A DNA stretch of 64,000 nt from Sisyra terminalis (taxonomy: Eukaryota; Arthropoda; Insecta; Neuroptera; Sisyridae): contig OY292278.1 in the NCBI GenBank assembly GCA_958496175.1, positions 1,612,001-1,676,000 on the forward strand. The letters run 5' to 3'. Within the stretch, counting starts at the first letter, position 1. The number at the start of each line of letters is the position of its first letter. Below, in pieces: positions 40,620 through 53,934 of this stretch. The translations under genes and the position numbers were made by a program. The notes under the pieces are model-generated. The model saw only the letters and a list, made by a program, of their open reading frames with translations, did not search any database and was not told the origin of the DNA.

Positions 40620-41370
40620 ATACAAAATTGAACAGTCTTTTCACATATAAATTTTCCTCGTTTGTTAAATTCAAATTTTCTAAACTAGTAAAAGTCAATA
40701 CAAAATTGAACAGTCTTTTCACATATAAATTTTCCTCGTTTGTTAAATTCAAATTTTCTAAACTAGAAAAAATCAATTCAAAATTGAACAGTCCTTTCAC
40801 ATATAAATTTTCCTCGTTTGTTAAATTCAAATTTTCTAAACTAGTAAAAATCAATACAAAATTGAACAGTCTTTTCAAATATAAATTTTCCTCGTTTGTT
40901 AAAATCAAATTTTCCCACATTAGTAAAAATCAATACAAAATTGAACAGTCTTTTCAAATATAAATTTTCCTCGTTTGTTAAATTCAAATTTTCTCACAAT
41001 AGCAAAAATCAATACAAAATTGAACAGTCTTTTCAAATATAAATTTTCCTCGTTTGTTAAATTCAAATTTTCTAAACTAGTAAAAATCAATACAAAATTG
41101 AACAGTCTTTTCACATATAAATTTTCCTCGTTTGTTAAATTCAAATTTTCTAAACTAGTAAAAGTCAATACAAAATTGAACAGTCTTTTCACAAATAAAT
41201 TTTCCTCGTTTGTTAAATTCAAATTTTCTAAACTAGAAAAAATCAATTCAAAATTGAACAGTCCTTTCACATATAAATTTTCCTCGTTTGTTAAATTCAA
41301 ATTTTCTAAACTAGTAAAAATCAATACAAAATTGAACAGTCTTTTCAAATATAAATTTTTCTCGTTTGTT
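40620..41370 (+). repeat. S2 HOR, 6 monomers (470 bp)
   Basis: About 40620-40900 recurs at about 41090-41370. The rare combination AACTAGAAAAAATCAATTC occurs at 40761 and 41231, 470 bp apart (four 78-bp plus two 79-bp monomers). It is followed in both copies by CAGTCCTTTCACATAT. Confidence 0.82.
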
Positions 41371-42849
41371 AAAATCAAATTTTTTAAACTAGTAAAAATC
41401 AATACAAAATTGAACAGTCTTTTCAAATATAAATTTTCCTCGTTTGTTAAATTCAAATTTTCTCACAATTGTAAAAATCAATACAAAATTGAACAGTCTT
41501 TTCAAATATAAATTTTCCTCGTTTGTTAAATTCAAATTTTCTCACAATAGTTAAAAATCAATAAAAAATTGAACAGTCATTTCAAATATAAATTTGCCTC
41601 GTTTGTTAAATTCAAATTTTCTCACTATAGTAAAAATCAATACAAAATTGAACAGTCTTTTCACATATAAATTTTCCTCGTTTGTTAAATTCAAATTTTC
41701 TCACAATAGTAAAAATCAATACAAAATTGAACAGCCTTTTCACATATAAATTTTCCTCGTTTGTTAAATTCAAATTTTCTAAACTAGTAAAAATCAATAC
41801 AAAATTGAACAGTCTTTTCAAATATAAATTTTTCTCGTTTGTTAAAATCAAATTTTTTAAACTAGTAAAAATCAATACAAAATTGAACAGTCTTTTCAAA
41901 TATAAATTTTCCTCGTTTGTTAAATTCAAATTTTCTCACAATTGTAAAAATCAATACAAAATTGAACAGTCTTTTCAAATATAAATTTTCCTCGTTTGTT
42001 AAATTCAAATTTTCTCACAATAGTAAAAATCAATACAAAATTGAACAGTCTTTTCACATATAAATTTTCCTCGTTTGTTAAATTCAAATTTTCTAAACTA
42101 GTAAAAATCAATACAAAATTGAACAGTCATTTCAAATATAAATTTGCCTCGTTTGTTAAATTCAAATTTTCTCACTATAGTAAAAATCAATACAAAATTG
42201 AACAGTCTTTTCACATATAAATTTTCCTCGTTTGTTAAAATCAAATTTTCCCACAATAGTTAAAAATCAATAAAAAATTGAACAGTCATTTCAAATATAA
42301 ATTTGCCTCGTTTGTTAAATTCAAATTTTCTCACTATAGTAAAAATCAATACAAAATTGAACAGTCTTTTCACATATAAATTTTCCTCGTTTGTTTAATT
42401 CAAATTTTCTCACAATAGTAAAAATCAATACAAAATTGAACAGCCTTTTCACATATAAATTTTCCTCGTTTGTTAAATTCAAATTTTCTAAACTAGTAAA
42501 AATCAATACAAAATTGAACAGTCTTTTCACATATAAATTTTCCTCGTTTGTTAAATTCAAATTTTCTAAACTAGTAAAAATCAATACAAAATTGAACAGT
42601 CCTTTCACATATAAATTTTCCTCGTTTGTTAAAATCAAATTTTCCCACTATAGTAAAAATCAATACAAAATTGAACAGTCTTTTCAAATATAAATTTTCC
42701 TCGTTTGTTAAATTCAAATTTTCTCACAATAGCAAAAATCAATACAAAATTGAACAGTCTTTTCAAATATAAATTTTCCTCGTTTGTTAAATTCAAATTT
42801 TCTAAACTAGTAAAAATCAATACAAAATTGAACAGTCTTTTCAAATATA

Positions 42850-44030
42850 AATTTTCCTCGTTTGTTAAATTCAAATTTTCCCACAATTGTAAAAATTAAT
42901 ACAAAATTGAACAGTCTTTTCACATATAAATTTTCCTCGTTTGTTAAATTCAAATTTTTTAAACTAGTAAAAATCAATACAAAATTGAACAGTCTTTTCA
43001 AATATAAATTTTTCTCGTTTGTTAAAATCAAATTTTTTAAACTAGTAAAAATCAATACAAAATTGAACAGTCTTTTCAAATATAAATTTTCCTCGTTTGT
43101 TAAATTCAAATTTTCCCACAATTGTAAAAATTAATACAAAATTGAACAGTCTTTTCACATATAAATTTTCCTCGTTTGTTAAATTCAAATTTTTTAAACT
43201 AGTAAAAATCAATACAAAATTGAACAGTCTTTTCAAATATAAATTTGCCTCGTTTGATAAATTCAAATTTTCTCACTATAGTAAAAATCAATACAAAATT
43301 GAACAGTCTTTTCAAATATAAATTTTCCTCGTTTGTTAAATTCAAATTTTCTCACAATTGTAAAAATCAATACAAAATTGAACAGTCTTTTCAAATATAA
43401 ATTTTCCTCGTTTGTTAAATTCAAATTTTCCCACAATTGTAAAAATTAATACAAAATTGAACAGTCTTTTCACATATAAATTTTCCTCGTTTGTTAAATT
43501 CAAATTTTTTAAACTAGTAAAAATCAATACAAAATTGAACAGTCTTTTCAAATATAAATTTGCCTCGTTTGATAAATTCAAATTTTCTCACTATAGTAAA
43601 AATCAATACAAAATTGAACAGTCTTTTCAAATATAAATTTTCCTCGTTTGTTAAATTCAAATTTTCTCACAATTGTAAAAATCAATACAAAATTGAACAG
43701 TCTTTTCAAATATAAATTTTCCTCGTTTGTTAAATTCAAATTTTCCCACAATTGTAAAAATTAATACAAAATTGAACAGTCTTTTCACATATAAATTTTC
43801 CTTGTTTGTTAAATTCAAATTTTTTAAACTAGTAAAAATCAATACAAAATTGAACAGTCTTTTCAAATATAAATTTTTCTCGTTTGTTAAAATCAAATTT
43901 TTTAAACTAGTAAAAATCAATACAAAATTGAACAGTCTTTTCAAATATAAATTTTCCTCGTTTGTTAAAATCAAATTTTCCCACATTAGTAAAAATCAAT
44001 ACAAAATTGAACAGTCTTTTCAAATATAAA
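42850..44030 (+). repeat. S2 HOR, 4 monomers (315 bp), with a 3-monomer (235 bp) relative
   Basis: The variant CCCACAATTGTAAAAATTAATAC occurs once per HOR, with CCC starting at 42880, 43115, 43430 and 43745. Intervals are 235, 315 and 315 bp, that is three, four and four monomers. The GATAAATTC variant that follows TTTGCCTCGTTT occurs in the 43115 and 43430 copies. After 43900 the block returns to mixed monomers. Confidence 0.85.
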
Positions 44031-44429
44031 TTTTCCTCGTTTGTTAAATTCAAATTTTCTCACAATAGCAAAAATCAATACAAAATTGAACAGTCTTTTC
44101 AAATATAAATTTGCCTCGTTTGTTAAATTCAAATTTTCTCACTATAGTAAAAATCAATACAAAATTGAACAGTCTTTTCAAATATAAATTTGCCTCGTTT
44201 GTTAAATTCAAATTTTCTCACTATAGTAAAAATCAATACAAAATTGAACAGTCTTTTCACATATAAATTTTCCTCGTTTGTTTAATTCAAATTTTCTCAC
44301 AATAGTAAAAATCAATACAAAATTGAACAGTCTTTTCAAATATAAATTTGCCTCGTTTGTTAAATTCAAATTTTCTCACTATAGTAAAAATCAATACAAA
44401 ATTGAACAGTCTTTTCACATATAAATTTT

Positions 44430-45971
44430 CCTCGTTTGTTAAATTCAAAGTTTCTCACAATAGCAAAAATCAATACAAAATTGAACAGTCTTTTCAAATA
44501 TAAATTTTCCTCGTTTGTTAAAATCAAATTTTCTCACAATAGTAAAAATCAATACAAAATAGAACAGTCTTTTCACATATAAATTTTCCTCGTTTGTTAA
44601 ATTCAAATTTTCTAAACTAGTAAAAGTCAATACAAAATTGAACAGTCTTTTCACATATAAATTTTCCTCGTTTGTTAAATTCAAAGTTTCTCACAATAGT
44701 AAAAATCAATACAAAATTGAACAGTCTTTTCAATTATAAATTTTCCTCGTTTGTTAAATATAAATTTTCTAAACTAGTAAAAATCAATACAAAATTGAAC
44801 AGTCTTTTCACATATAAATTTTCCTCGTTTGTTAAATTCAAATTTTCTCACAATAGTAAAAATCAATACAAAATTTAACAGTCTTTTCAAATATAAATTT
44901 TCCTCGTTTGTTAAAATCAAATATTCTCACAATAGTAAAAATCAATACAAAATTGAACAGTCTTTTCACATATAAATTTTCCTCGTTTGTTAAATTCAAA
45001 TTTTCTCACAATAGTAAAAATCAATACAAAATTTAACAGTCTTTTCAAATATAAATTTTCCTCGTTTGTTAAAATCAAATTTTCTCACAATAGTAAAAAT
45101 CAATACAAAATTGAACAGTCTTTTCACATATAAATTTTCCTCGTTTGTTAAATTCCAATTTTCTCACAATAGTAAAAATCAATACAAAATTGAACAGTCT
45201 TTTCAAATATAAATTTTCCTCGTTTGTTAAAATCAAATTTTCTCACAATAGTAAAAATCAATACAAAATAGAACAGTCTTTTCACATATAAATTTTCCTC
45301 GTTTGTTAAATTCAAATTTTCTAAACTAGTAAAAGTCAATACAAAATTGAACAGTTTTTCACATATAAATTTTCCTCGTTTGTTAAATTCAAAGTTTCTC
45401 ACAATAGTAAAAATCAATACAAAATTGAACAGTCTTTTCAATTATAAATTTTCCTCGTTTGTTAAATATAAATTTTCTAAACTAGTAAAAATCAATACAA
45501 AATTGAACAGTCTTTTCACATATAAATTTTCCTCGTTTGTTAAATTCAAAGTTTCTCACAATAGCAAAAATCAATACAAAATTGAACAGTCTTTTCAAAT
45601 ATAAATTTTCCTCGTTTGTTAAAATCAAATTTTCTCACAATAGTAAAAATCAATACAAAATAGAACAGTCTTTTCACATATAAATTTTCCTCGTTTGTTA
45701 AATTCAAATTTTCTAAACTAGTAAAAGTCAATACAAAATTGAACAGTCTTTTCACATATAAATTTTCCTCGTTTGTTAAATTCAAAGTTTCTCACAATAG
45801 TAAAAATCAATACAAAATTGAACAGTCTTTTCAATTATAAATTTTCCTCGTTTGTTAAATATAAATTTTCTAAACTAGTAAAAATCAATACAAAATTGAA
45901 CAGTCTTTTCACATATAAATTTTCCTCGTTTGTTAAATTCAAATTTTCTCACAATAGTAAAAATCAATACA
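44430..45971 (+). repeat. S2 HOR, 14 monomers (1101 bp)
   Basis: About 44430-44870 is repeated at about 45531-45971 (offset 1101). Both copies share TTCAAAGTTTCTC, AAAATAGAACAG, TTTTCAATTATAAATT and AAATATAAATTTTC in the same order. A partial third relative lies between them at about 45200-45500, containing a one-base deletion (ACAGTTTTTCACAT near 45351). Confidence 0.82.
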
Positions 45972-46059
45972 AAATTGAACAGTCTTTTCAAATATAAATT
46001 TTCCTCGTTTGTTAAATTCAAATTTTCTAAACTAGTAAAAATCAATACAAAATTGAACA

Positions 46060-48042
46060 GTCTTTTCACATATAAATTTTCCTCGTTTGTTAAATTCAAA
46101 TTTTTTAAACTAGTAAAAATCAATACAAAATTGAACAGTCTTTTCAAATATAAATTTGCCTCGTTTGTTAAATTCAAATTTTCTCACTATAGTAAAAATC
46201 AATACAAAATTGAACAGTCTTTTCACATATAAATTTTCCTCGTTTGTTAAATTCAAATTTTCTCACAATTGTAAAAATCAATACAAAATTGAACAGTCTT
46301 TTCAAATATAAATTTGCCTCGTTTGTTAAATTCAAATTTTCTCACTATAGTAAAAATCAATACAAAATTGAACAGTCTTTTCAAATATAAATTTTCCTCG
46401 TTTGTTAAAATCAAATTTTCTCACAATAGTAAAAATCAATACAAAATTGAACAGTCTTTTCACATATAAATTTTCCTCGTTTGTTAAATTCAAATTTTCT
46501 CTCTATAGTAAAAATCAATACAAAATTGAACAGTCTTTTCACATATAAATTTTCCTCGTTTGTTAAATTCAAATTTTCTCACAATTGTAAAAATCAATAC
46601 AAAATTGAACAGTCTTTTCACATATAAATTTTCCTCGTTTGTTAAATTCAAATTTTCTAAACTAGTAAAAATCAATACAAAATTGAACAGTCATTTCAAA
46701 TATAAATTTGCCTCGTTTGTTAAATTCAAATTTTCTCACTATAGTAAAAATCAATACAAAATTGAACAGTCTTTTCACATATAAATTTTCCTCGTTTGTT
46801 AAATTCAAATTTTCTCACAATTGTAAAAATCAATACAAAATTGAACAGTCTTTTCAAATATAAATTTGCCTCGTTTGTTAAATTCAAATTTTCTCACTAT
46901 AGTAAAAATCAATACAAAATTGAACAGTCTTTTCACATATAAATTTTCCTCGTTTGTTAAAATCAAATTTTCTCACAATAGTAAAAATCAATACAAAATT
47001 GATCAGTCTTTTCAAATATAAATTTTCCTCGTTTGTTAAAATCAAATTTTCTCACAATAGTAAAAATCAATACAAAATTGAACAGTCTTTTCAAATATAA
47101 ATTTTCCTCGTTTGTTAAAATCAAATTTTCTCACAATAGTAAAAATCAAAACAAAATTGATCATTCTTTTCAAATATAAATTTTCCTCGTTTGTTAAAAT
47201 CAAATTTTCTCACAATAGTAAAAATCAATACAAAATTGAACAGTCTTTTCAAATATAAATTTGCCTCGTTTGTTAAATTCAAATTTTCTCACTATAGTAA
47301 AAATCAATACAAAATTGAACAGTCTTTTCACATATAAATTTTCCTCGTTTGTTAAATTCAAATTTTCTAAACTAGTAAAAATCAATACAAAATTGAACAG
47401 TCTTTTCAAATATAAATTTGCCTCGTTTGTTAAATTCAAATTTTCTCACTATAGTAAAAATCAATACAAAATTGAACAGTCTTTTCACATATAAATTTTC
47501 CTCGTTTGTTAAATTCAAATTTTCTCACAATTGTAAAAATCAATACAAAATTGAACAGTCTTTTCAAATATAAATTTGCCTCGTTTGTTAAATTCAAATT
47601 TTCTCACTATAGTAAAAATCAATACAAAATTGAACAGTCTTTTCAAATATAAATTTTCCTCGTTTGTTAAAATCAAATTTTCTCACAATAGTAAAAATCA
47701 ATACAAAATTGAACAGTCTTTTCACATATAAATTTTCCTCGTTTGTTAAATTCAAATTTTCTCTCTATAGTAAAAATCAATACAAAATTGAACAGTCTTT
47801 TCACATATAAATTTTCCTCGTTTGTTAAATTCAAATTTTCTCACAATTGTAAAAATCAATACAAAATTGAACAGTCTTTTCACATATAAATTTTCCTCGT
47901 TTGTTAAATTCAAATTTTCTAAACTAGTAAAAATCAATACAAAATTGAACAGTCATTTCAAATATAAATTTGCCTCGTTTGTTAAATTCAAATTTTCTCA
48001 CTATAGTAAAAATCAATACAAAATTGAACAGTCTTTTCAAAT
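46060..48042 (+). repeat. S2 HOR, 16 monomers (1262 bp)
   Basis: About 46150-46780 is repeated at about 47412-48042 (offset 1262). Shared markers are TTTTCTCTCTATAGT (46497 and 47759), CTCACAATTGT and CAGTCATTTCAAATAT in the same order. Between the copies, TTGATCAG and TTGATCATTC variants occur near 47000 and 47160. Confidence 0.82.
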
Positions 48043-48459
48043 ATAAATTTTCCTCGTTTGTTAAATTCAAATTTTCTAAACTAGTAAAAATCAATACAAA
48101 ATTGAACAGTCTTTTCACATATAAATTTTCCTCGTTTGTTAAATTCAAATTTTCTCACAATAGTAAAAATCAATACAAAATTGATCATTCTTTTCAAATA
48201 TAAATTTTCCTCGTTTGTTAAAATCAAATTTTCTCACAATAGTAAAAATCAATACAAAATTGAACAGTCTTTTCACATATAAATTTTCCTCGTTTGTTAA
48301 ATTCAAATTTTCTCACAATTGTTAAAATCAATACAAAATTGAACAGTCTTTTCAAATATAAATTTTCCTCGTTTGTTAAATTCAAATTTTCTAAACTAGT
48401 AAAAATCAATACAAAATTGAACAGTCTTTTCAAATATAAATTTGCCTCGTTTGTTAAAT

Positions 48460-49350
48460 TCAAATTTTCTCACTATAGTAAAAATCAATACAAAATTGAA
48501 CAGTCTTTTCAAATATAAATTTTCCTCGTTTGTTAAAATCAAATTTTCTCACAATAGTAAAAATCAATACAAAATTGAACAGTCTTTTCACATATAAATT
48601 TTCCTCGTTTGTTAAATTCAAATTTTCTAAACTAGTAAAAGTCAATACAAAATTGAACAGTCTTTTCACATAAATTTTCTTTGTTTGTTAAATTCAAATT
48701 TTCTAAACTAGTAAAAATCAATACAAAATTGAACAGTCCTTTCACATATAAATTTTCCTCGTTTGTTAAAATCAAATTTTCTCACAATAGTAAAAATCAA
48801 TACAAAATTGAACAGTCTTTTCACATATAAATTTTCCTCGTTTGTTAAATTCCAATTTTCTCACAATAGTAAAAATCAATACACAATTGAACAGTCTTTT
48901 CAAATATAAATTTGCCTCGTTTGTTAAATTCAAATTTTCTCACTATAGTAAAAATCAATACAAAATTGAACAGTCTTTTCAAATATAAATTTTCCTCGTT
49001 TGTTAAAATCAAATTTTCTCACAATAGTAAAAATCAATACAAAATTGAACAGTCTTTTCACATATAAATTTTCCTCGTTTGTTAAATTCAAATTTTCTAA
49101 ACTAGTAAAAGTCAATACAAAATTGAACAGTCTTTTCTCATAAATTTTCTTTGTTTGTTAAATTCAAATTTTCTAAACTAGTAAAAATCAATACAAAATT
49201 GAACAGTCCTTTCACATATAAATTTTCCTCGTTTGTTAAAATCAAATTTTCTCACAATAGTAAAAATCAATACAAAATTGAACAGTCTTTTCACATATAA
49301 ATTTTCCTCGTTTGTTAAATTCATAGTTTCTCACAATAGCAAAAATCAAT
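48460..49350 (+). repeat. S2 repeat with shortened monomers (470 bp offset)
   Basis: About 48480-48800 recurs at about 48950-49270. Each copy contains one shortened monomer in which TTTTCACATATAAATTTTCC becomes TTTTCACATAAATTTTCTTTG (near 48664) or TTTTCTCATAAATTTTCTTTG (near 49134). A third such monomer lies near 52042. The invariant CpG of CCTCG is lost in these monomers. Confidence 0.75.
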
Positions 49351-50389
49351 ACAAAATTGATCAGTCTTTTCAAATATAAATTTTCCTCGTTTGTTAAAAT
49401 CAAATTTTCTCACAATAGTAAAAATCAATACAAAATTGATCATTCTTTTCAAATATAAATTTTCCTCGTTTGTTAAAATCAAATTTTCTCACAATAGTAA
49501 AAATCAATACAAAATTGAACAGTCTTTTCAAATATAAATTTTCCTCGTTTGTTAAAATCAAATTTTCTCACAATAGTAAAAATCAATACAAAATTGAACA
49601 GTCTTTTCACATATAAATTTTCCTCGTTTGTTAAATTCAAAGTTTCTCACAATAGCAAAAATCAATACAAAATTGAACAGTCTTTTCAATTATAAATTTT
49701 CCTCGTTTGTTAAATTCAAATTTTCTAAACTAGTAAAAATCAATACAAAATTGAACAGTCTTTTCACATATAAATTTTCCTCGTTTGTTAAATTCAAATT
49801 TTCTCACAATAGTAAAAATCAATACAAAATTTAACAGTCTTTTCAAATATAAATTTTCCTCGTTTGTTAAAATCAAATTTTCTCACAATAGTAAAAATCA
49901 ATACAAAATTGAACAGTCTTTTCACATATAAATTTTCCTCGTTTGTTAAATTCAAATTTTCTAAACTAGTAAAAGTCAATACAAAATTGAACAGTCTTTT
50001 CACATATAAATTTTCCTCGTTTGTTAAATTCAAATTTTTTAAACTAGTAAAAATCAATACAAAATTTAACAGTCTTTTCAAATATAAATTTTCCTCGTTT
50101 GTTAAATTCAAATTTTCTAAACTAGTAAAAATCAATACAAAATTGAACAGTCTTTTCAAATATAAATTTTCCTCGTTAGTTAAATTCAAATTTTCTCACA
50201 ATAGTAAAAATCAATACTAAATAGAACAGTCTTTTCACATATAAATTTTCCTCGTTTGTTAAATTCAAATTTTCTAAACTAGTAAAAGTCAATACAAAAT
50301 TGAACAGTCTTTTCAAATATAAATTTTCCTCGTTTGTTAAAATCAAATTTTCTCACAATAATAAAAATCGATTCAAAATTGAACAGAAT

Positions 50390-51660
50390 TTCAAATATAA
50401 ATTTTCCTCGTTTGTTAAATTCAAATTTTCTTACAATTGTAAAAATCAATACAAAATTGAACAGTCTTTTCTAATATAAATTTTCCTCGTTGGTTAAATT
50501 CAAATTTTCTTACAATTGTAAAAATCAATACAAAATAGAACAGTCTTTTCAAATATAAATTTTCCTCGTTTGTTAAATTCAAATTTTCTTACAATTGTAA
50601 AAATCAATACAAAATTGAACAGTCTTTTCAAATTTAAATTTTCCTCGTTTGTTAAATTAAAATTTTCTAAACTAGTAAAAATCAATACAAAATTGAACAG
50701 TCTTTTCAAATATAAATTTTCCTCGTTTGTTAAATTCATATTTTCTCACAATAGTAAAAATCAATACAAAATTGAACAGTCTTTTCAAATATAAATTTTC
50801 CTCGTTTGTTAAATTCAAATTTTCTTACAATTGTAAAAATCAATACAAAATAGAACAGTCTTTTCAAATATAAATTTTCCTCGTTTGTTAAATTCAAATT
50901 TTCTTACAATTTTAAAAATCAATACAAAATTGAACAGTCTTTTCACATATAAATTTTCCTCGTTTGTTAAATTCAAATTTTCTTACAATTGTAAAAATCA
51001 ATACAAAATTGAACAGTCTTTTCTAATATAAATTTTCCTCGTTGGTTAAATTCAAATTTTCTTACAATTGTAAAAATCAATACAAAATAGAACAGTCTTT
51101 TCAAATATAAATTTTCCTCGTTTGTAAAATTCAAATTTTCTTACAATTGTAAAAATCAATACAAAATTGAACAGTCTTTTCAAATTTAAATTTTCCTCGT
51201 TTGTTAAATTAAAATTTTCTAAACTAGTAAAAATCAATACAAAATTGAACAGTCTTTTCAAATATAAATTTTCCTCGTTTGTTAAATTCATATTTTCTCA
51301 CAATAGTAAAAATCAATACAAAATTGAACAGTCTTTTCAAATATAAATTTTCCTCGTTTGTTAAATTCAAATTATCTAAACTAGTAAAAATCAATACAAA
51401 ATTGAACAGTCTTTTCAAATATAAATTTTCCTCGTTTGTTAAATTCAAATTTTCTTACAATTGTAAAAATCAATACAAAATTGAACAGTCTTTTCAAATT
51501 TAAATTTTCCTCGTTTGTTAAATTAAAATTTTCTAAACTAGTAAAAATCAATACAAAATTGAACAGTCTTTTCAAATATAAATTTTCCTCGTTTGTTAAA
51601 TTCATATTTTCTCACAATAGTAAAAATCAATACAAAATTGAACAGTCTTTTCAAATATAA
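50390..51660 (+). repeat. S2 CTTACAATTGT subfamily zone, copy A
   Basis: Monomers here carry CTTACAATTGT at the dyad, with TTTTCTAATATAAATT, CGTTGGTTAAATT, TTTTCAAATTTAAATT and AAATTAAAATTTTC variants. A 7-monomer period is visible: TTTTCTAATATAAATT occurs at 50471 and 51023 (552 bp apart). The zone is repeated about 3.5 kb downstream. Confidence 0.82.
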
Positions 51661-52789
51661 ATTTTCCTCGTTTGTTAAAATCAAATTTTCTCACAATAGT
51701 AAAAATCAATACAAAATTGAACAGTCTTTTCACATATAAATTTTCCTCGTTTGTTAAATTCAAATTTTCTAAACTAGCAAAAATCAATACAAAATTGAAC
51801 AGTCTTTTCAAATATAAATTTGCCTCGTTTGTTAAATTCAAATTTTCTCACTATAGTAAAAATCAATACAAAATTGAACAGTCTTTTCAAATATAAATTT
51901 TCCTCGTTTGTTAAAATCAAATTTTCTCACAATAGTAAAAATCAATACAAAATTGAACAGTCTTTTCACATATAAATTTTCCTCGTTTGTTAAATTCAAA
52001 TTTTCTAAACTAGTAAAAGTCAATACAAAATTGAACAGTCTTTTCTCATAAATTTTCTTTGTTTGTTAAATTCAAATTTTCTAAACTAGTAAAAATCAAT
52101 ACAAAATTGAACAGTCCTTTCACATATAAATTTTCCTCGTTTGTTAAATTCAAATTATCTAAACTAGTAAAAATCAATACAAAATTGAACAGTCTTTTCA
52201 AATATAAATTTTCCTCGTTTGTTAAATTCAAATTTTCTTACAATTGTAAAAATCAATACAAAATTGAACAGTCTTTTCAAATTTAAATTTTCCTCGTTTG
52301 TTAAATTCAAATTTTCTAAACTAGTAAAAATCAATACAAAATTGAACAGTCTTTTCAAATATAAATTTTCCTCGTTAGTTAAATTCAAATTTTCTCACAA
52401 TAGTAAAAATCAATACTAAATAGAACAGTCTTTTCACATATAAATTTTCCTCGTTTGTTAAATTCAAATTTTCTAAACTAGTAAAAGTCAATACAAAATT
52501 GAACAGTCTTTTCACATATAAATTTTCCTCGTTTGTTAAAATCAAATTTTCTCAAAATAGTAAAAATCAATACAAAATTGAACAGTCTTTTCACATATAA
52601 ATTTTCCTCGTTTGTTAAATTCAAAGTTTCTCACAATTGCAAAAATCAATACAAAATTGAACAGTCTTTTCAAATATAAATTTTCCTCGTTTGTTAAATT
52701 CAAATTTTCTAAACTAGTAAAAATCAATACAAAATTTAACAGTCTTTTCACATATAAATTTTCCTCGTTTGTTAAATTCAAATTTTTTT

Positions 52790-53700
52790 AAACTAGTAAA
52801 AATCAATACAAAATTTAACAGTCTTTTCAAATATAAATTTTCCTCGTTTGTTAAAATCAAATTTTCTCACAATAATAAAAATCGATTCAAAATTGAACAG
52901 AATTTCAAATATAAATTTTCCTCGTTTGTTAAAATCAAATTTTCTCAAAATAGTAAAAATCAATACAAAATTGAACAGTCTTTCAAATATAAATTTTCCT
53001 CGTTTGTTAAAATCAAATTTTCTCACAATAGTAAAAATCAATACAAAATTGAACAGTCTTTTCAAATATAAATTTTCCTCGTTAGTTAAATTCAAATTTT
53101 CTCACAATAGTAAAAATCAATACTAAATAGAACAGTCTTTTCACATATAAATTTTCCTCGTTTGTTAAATTCAAATTTTCTAAACTAGTAAAAGTCAATA
53201 CAAAATTGAACAGTCTTTTCACATATAAATTTTCCTCGTTTGTTAAATTCAAATTTTCTAAACTAGTAAAAGTCAATACAAAATTGAACAGTCTTTTCAC
53301 ATATAAATTTTCCTCGTTTGTTAAATTCAAATTTTTTAAACTAGTAAAAATCAATACAAAATTTAACAGTCTTTTCAAATATAAATTTTCCTCGTTTGTT
53401 AAATTCAAATTTTTTTAAACTAGTAAAAATCAATACAAAATTTAACAGTCTTTTCAAATATAAATTTTCCTCGTTTGTTAAATCAAATTTTCTCACAATA
53501 ATAAAAATCGATTCAAAATTGAACAGAATTTCAAATATAAATTTTCCTCGTTTGTTAAAATCAAATTTTCTCAAAATAGTAAAAATCAATACAAAATTGA
53601 ACAGTCTTTCAAATATAAATTTTCCTCGTTTGTTAAAATCAAATTTTCTCACAATAGTAAAAATCAATACAAAATTGAACAGTCTTTTCAAATATAAATT
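52790..53700 (+). repeat. S2 HOR, 8 monomers (626 bp), ATCGAT subfamily
   Basis: The variant monomer AATAATAAAAATCGATTC, with the shortened ACAGAATTTCAAAT, lies at 52881 and 53507 (626 bp apart). The same type also occurs at 50367. Each copy is followed by CTCAAAATAGT and a one-T-short CAGTCTTTCAAAT. The rare ATCGAT marks these three monomers within S2. Confidence 0.8.
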
Positions 53701-53934
53701 TGCCTCGTTTGTTAAATTCAAATTTTCTCACTATAGTAAAAATCAATACAAAATTGAACAGTCTTTTCAAATATAAATTTTCCTCGTTTGTTAAATTCAA
53801 ATTTTTTAAACTAGTAAAAATCAATACAAAATTGAACAGTCTTTTCAAATATAAATTTGCCTCGTTTGTTAAATTCAAATTTTCTCACTATAGTAAAAAT
53901 CAATACAAAATTGAACAGTCTTTTCACATATAAA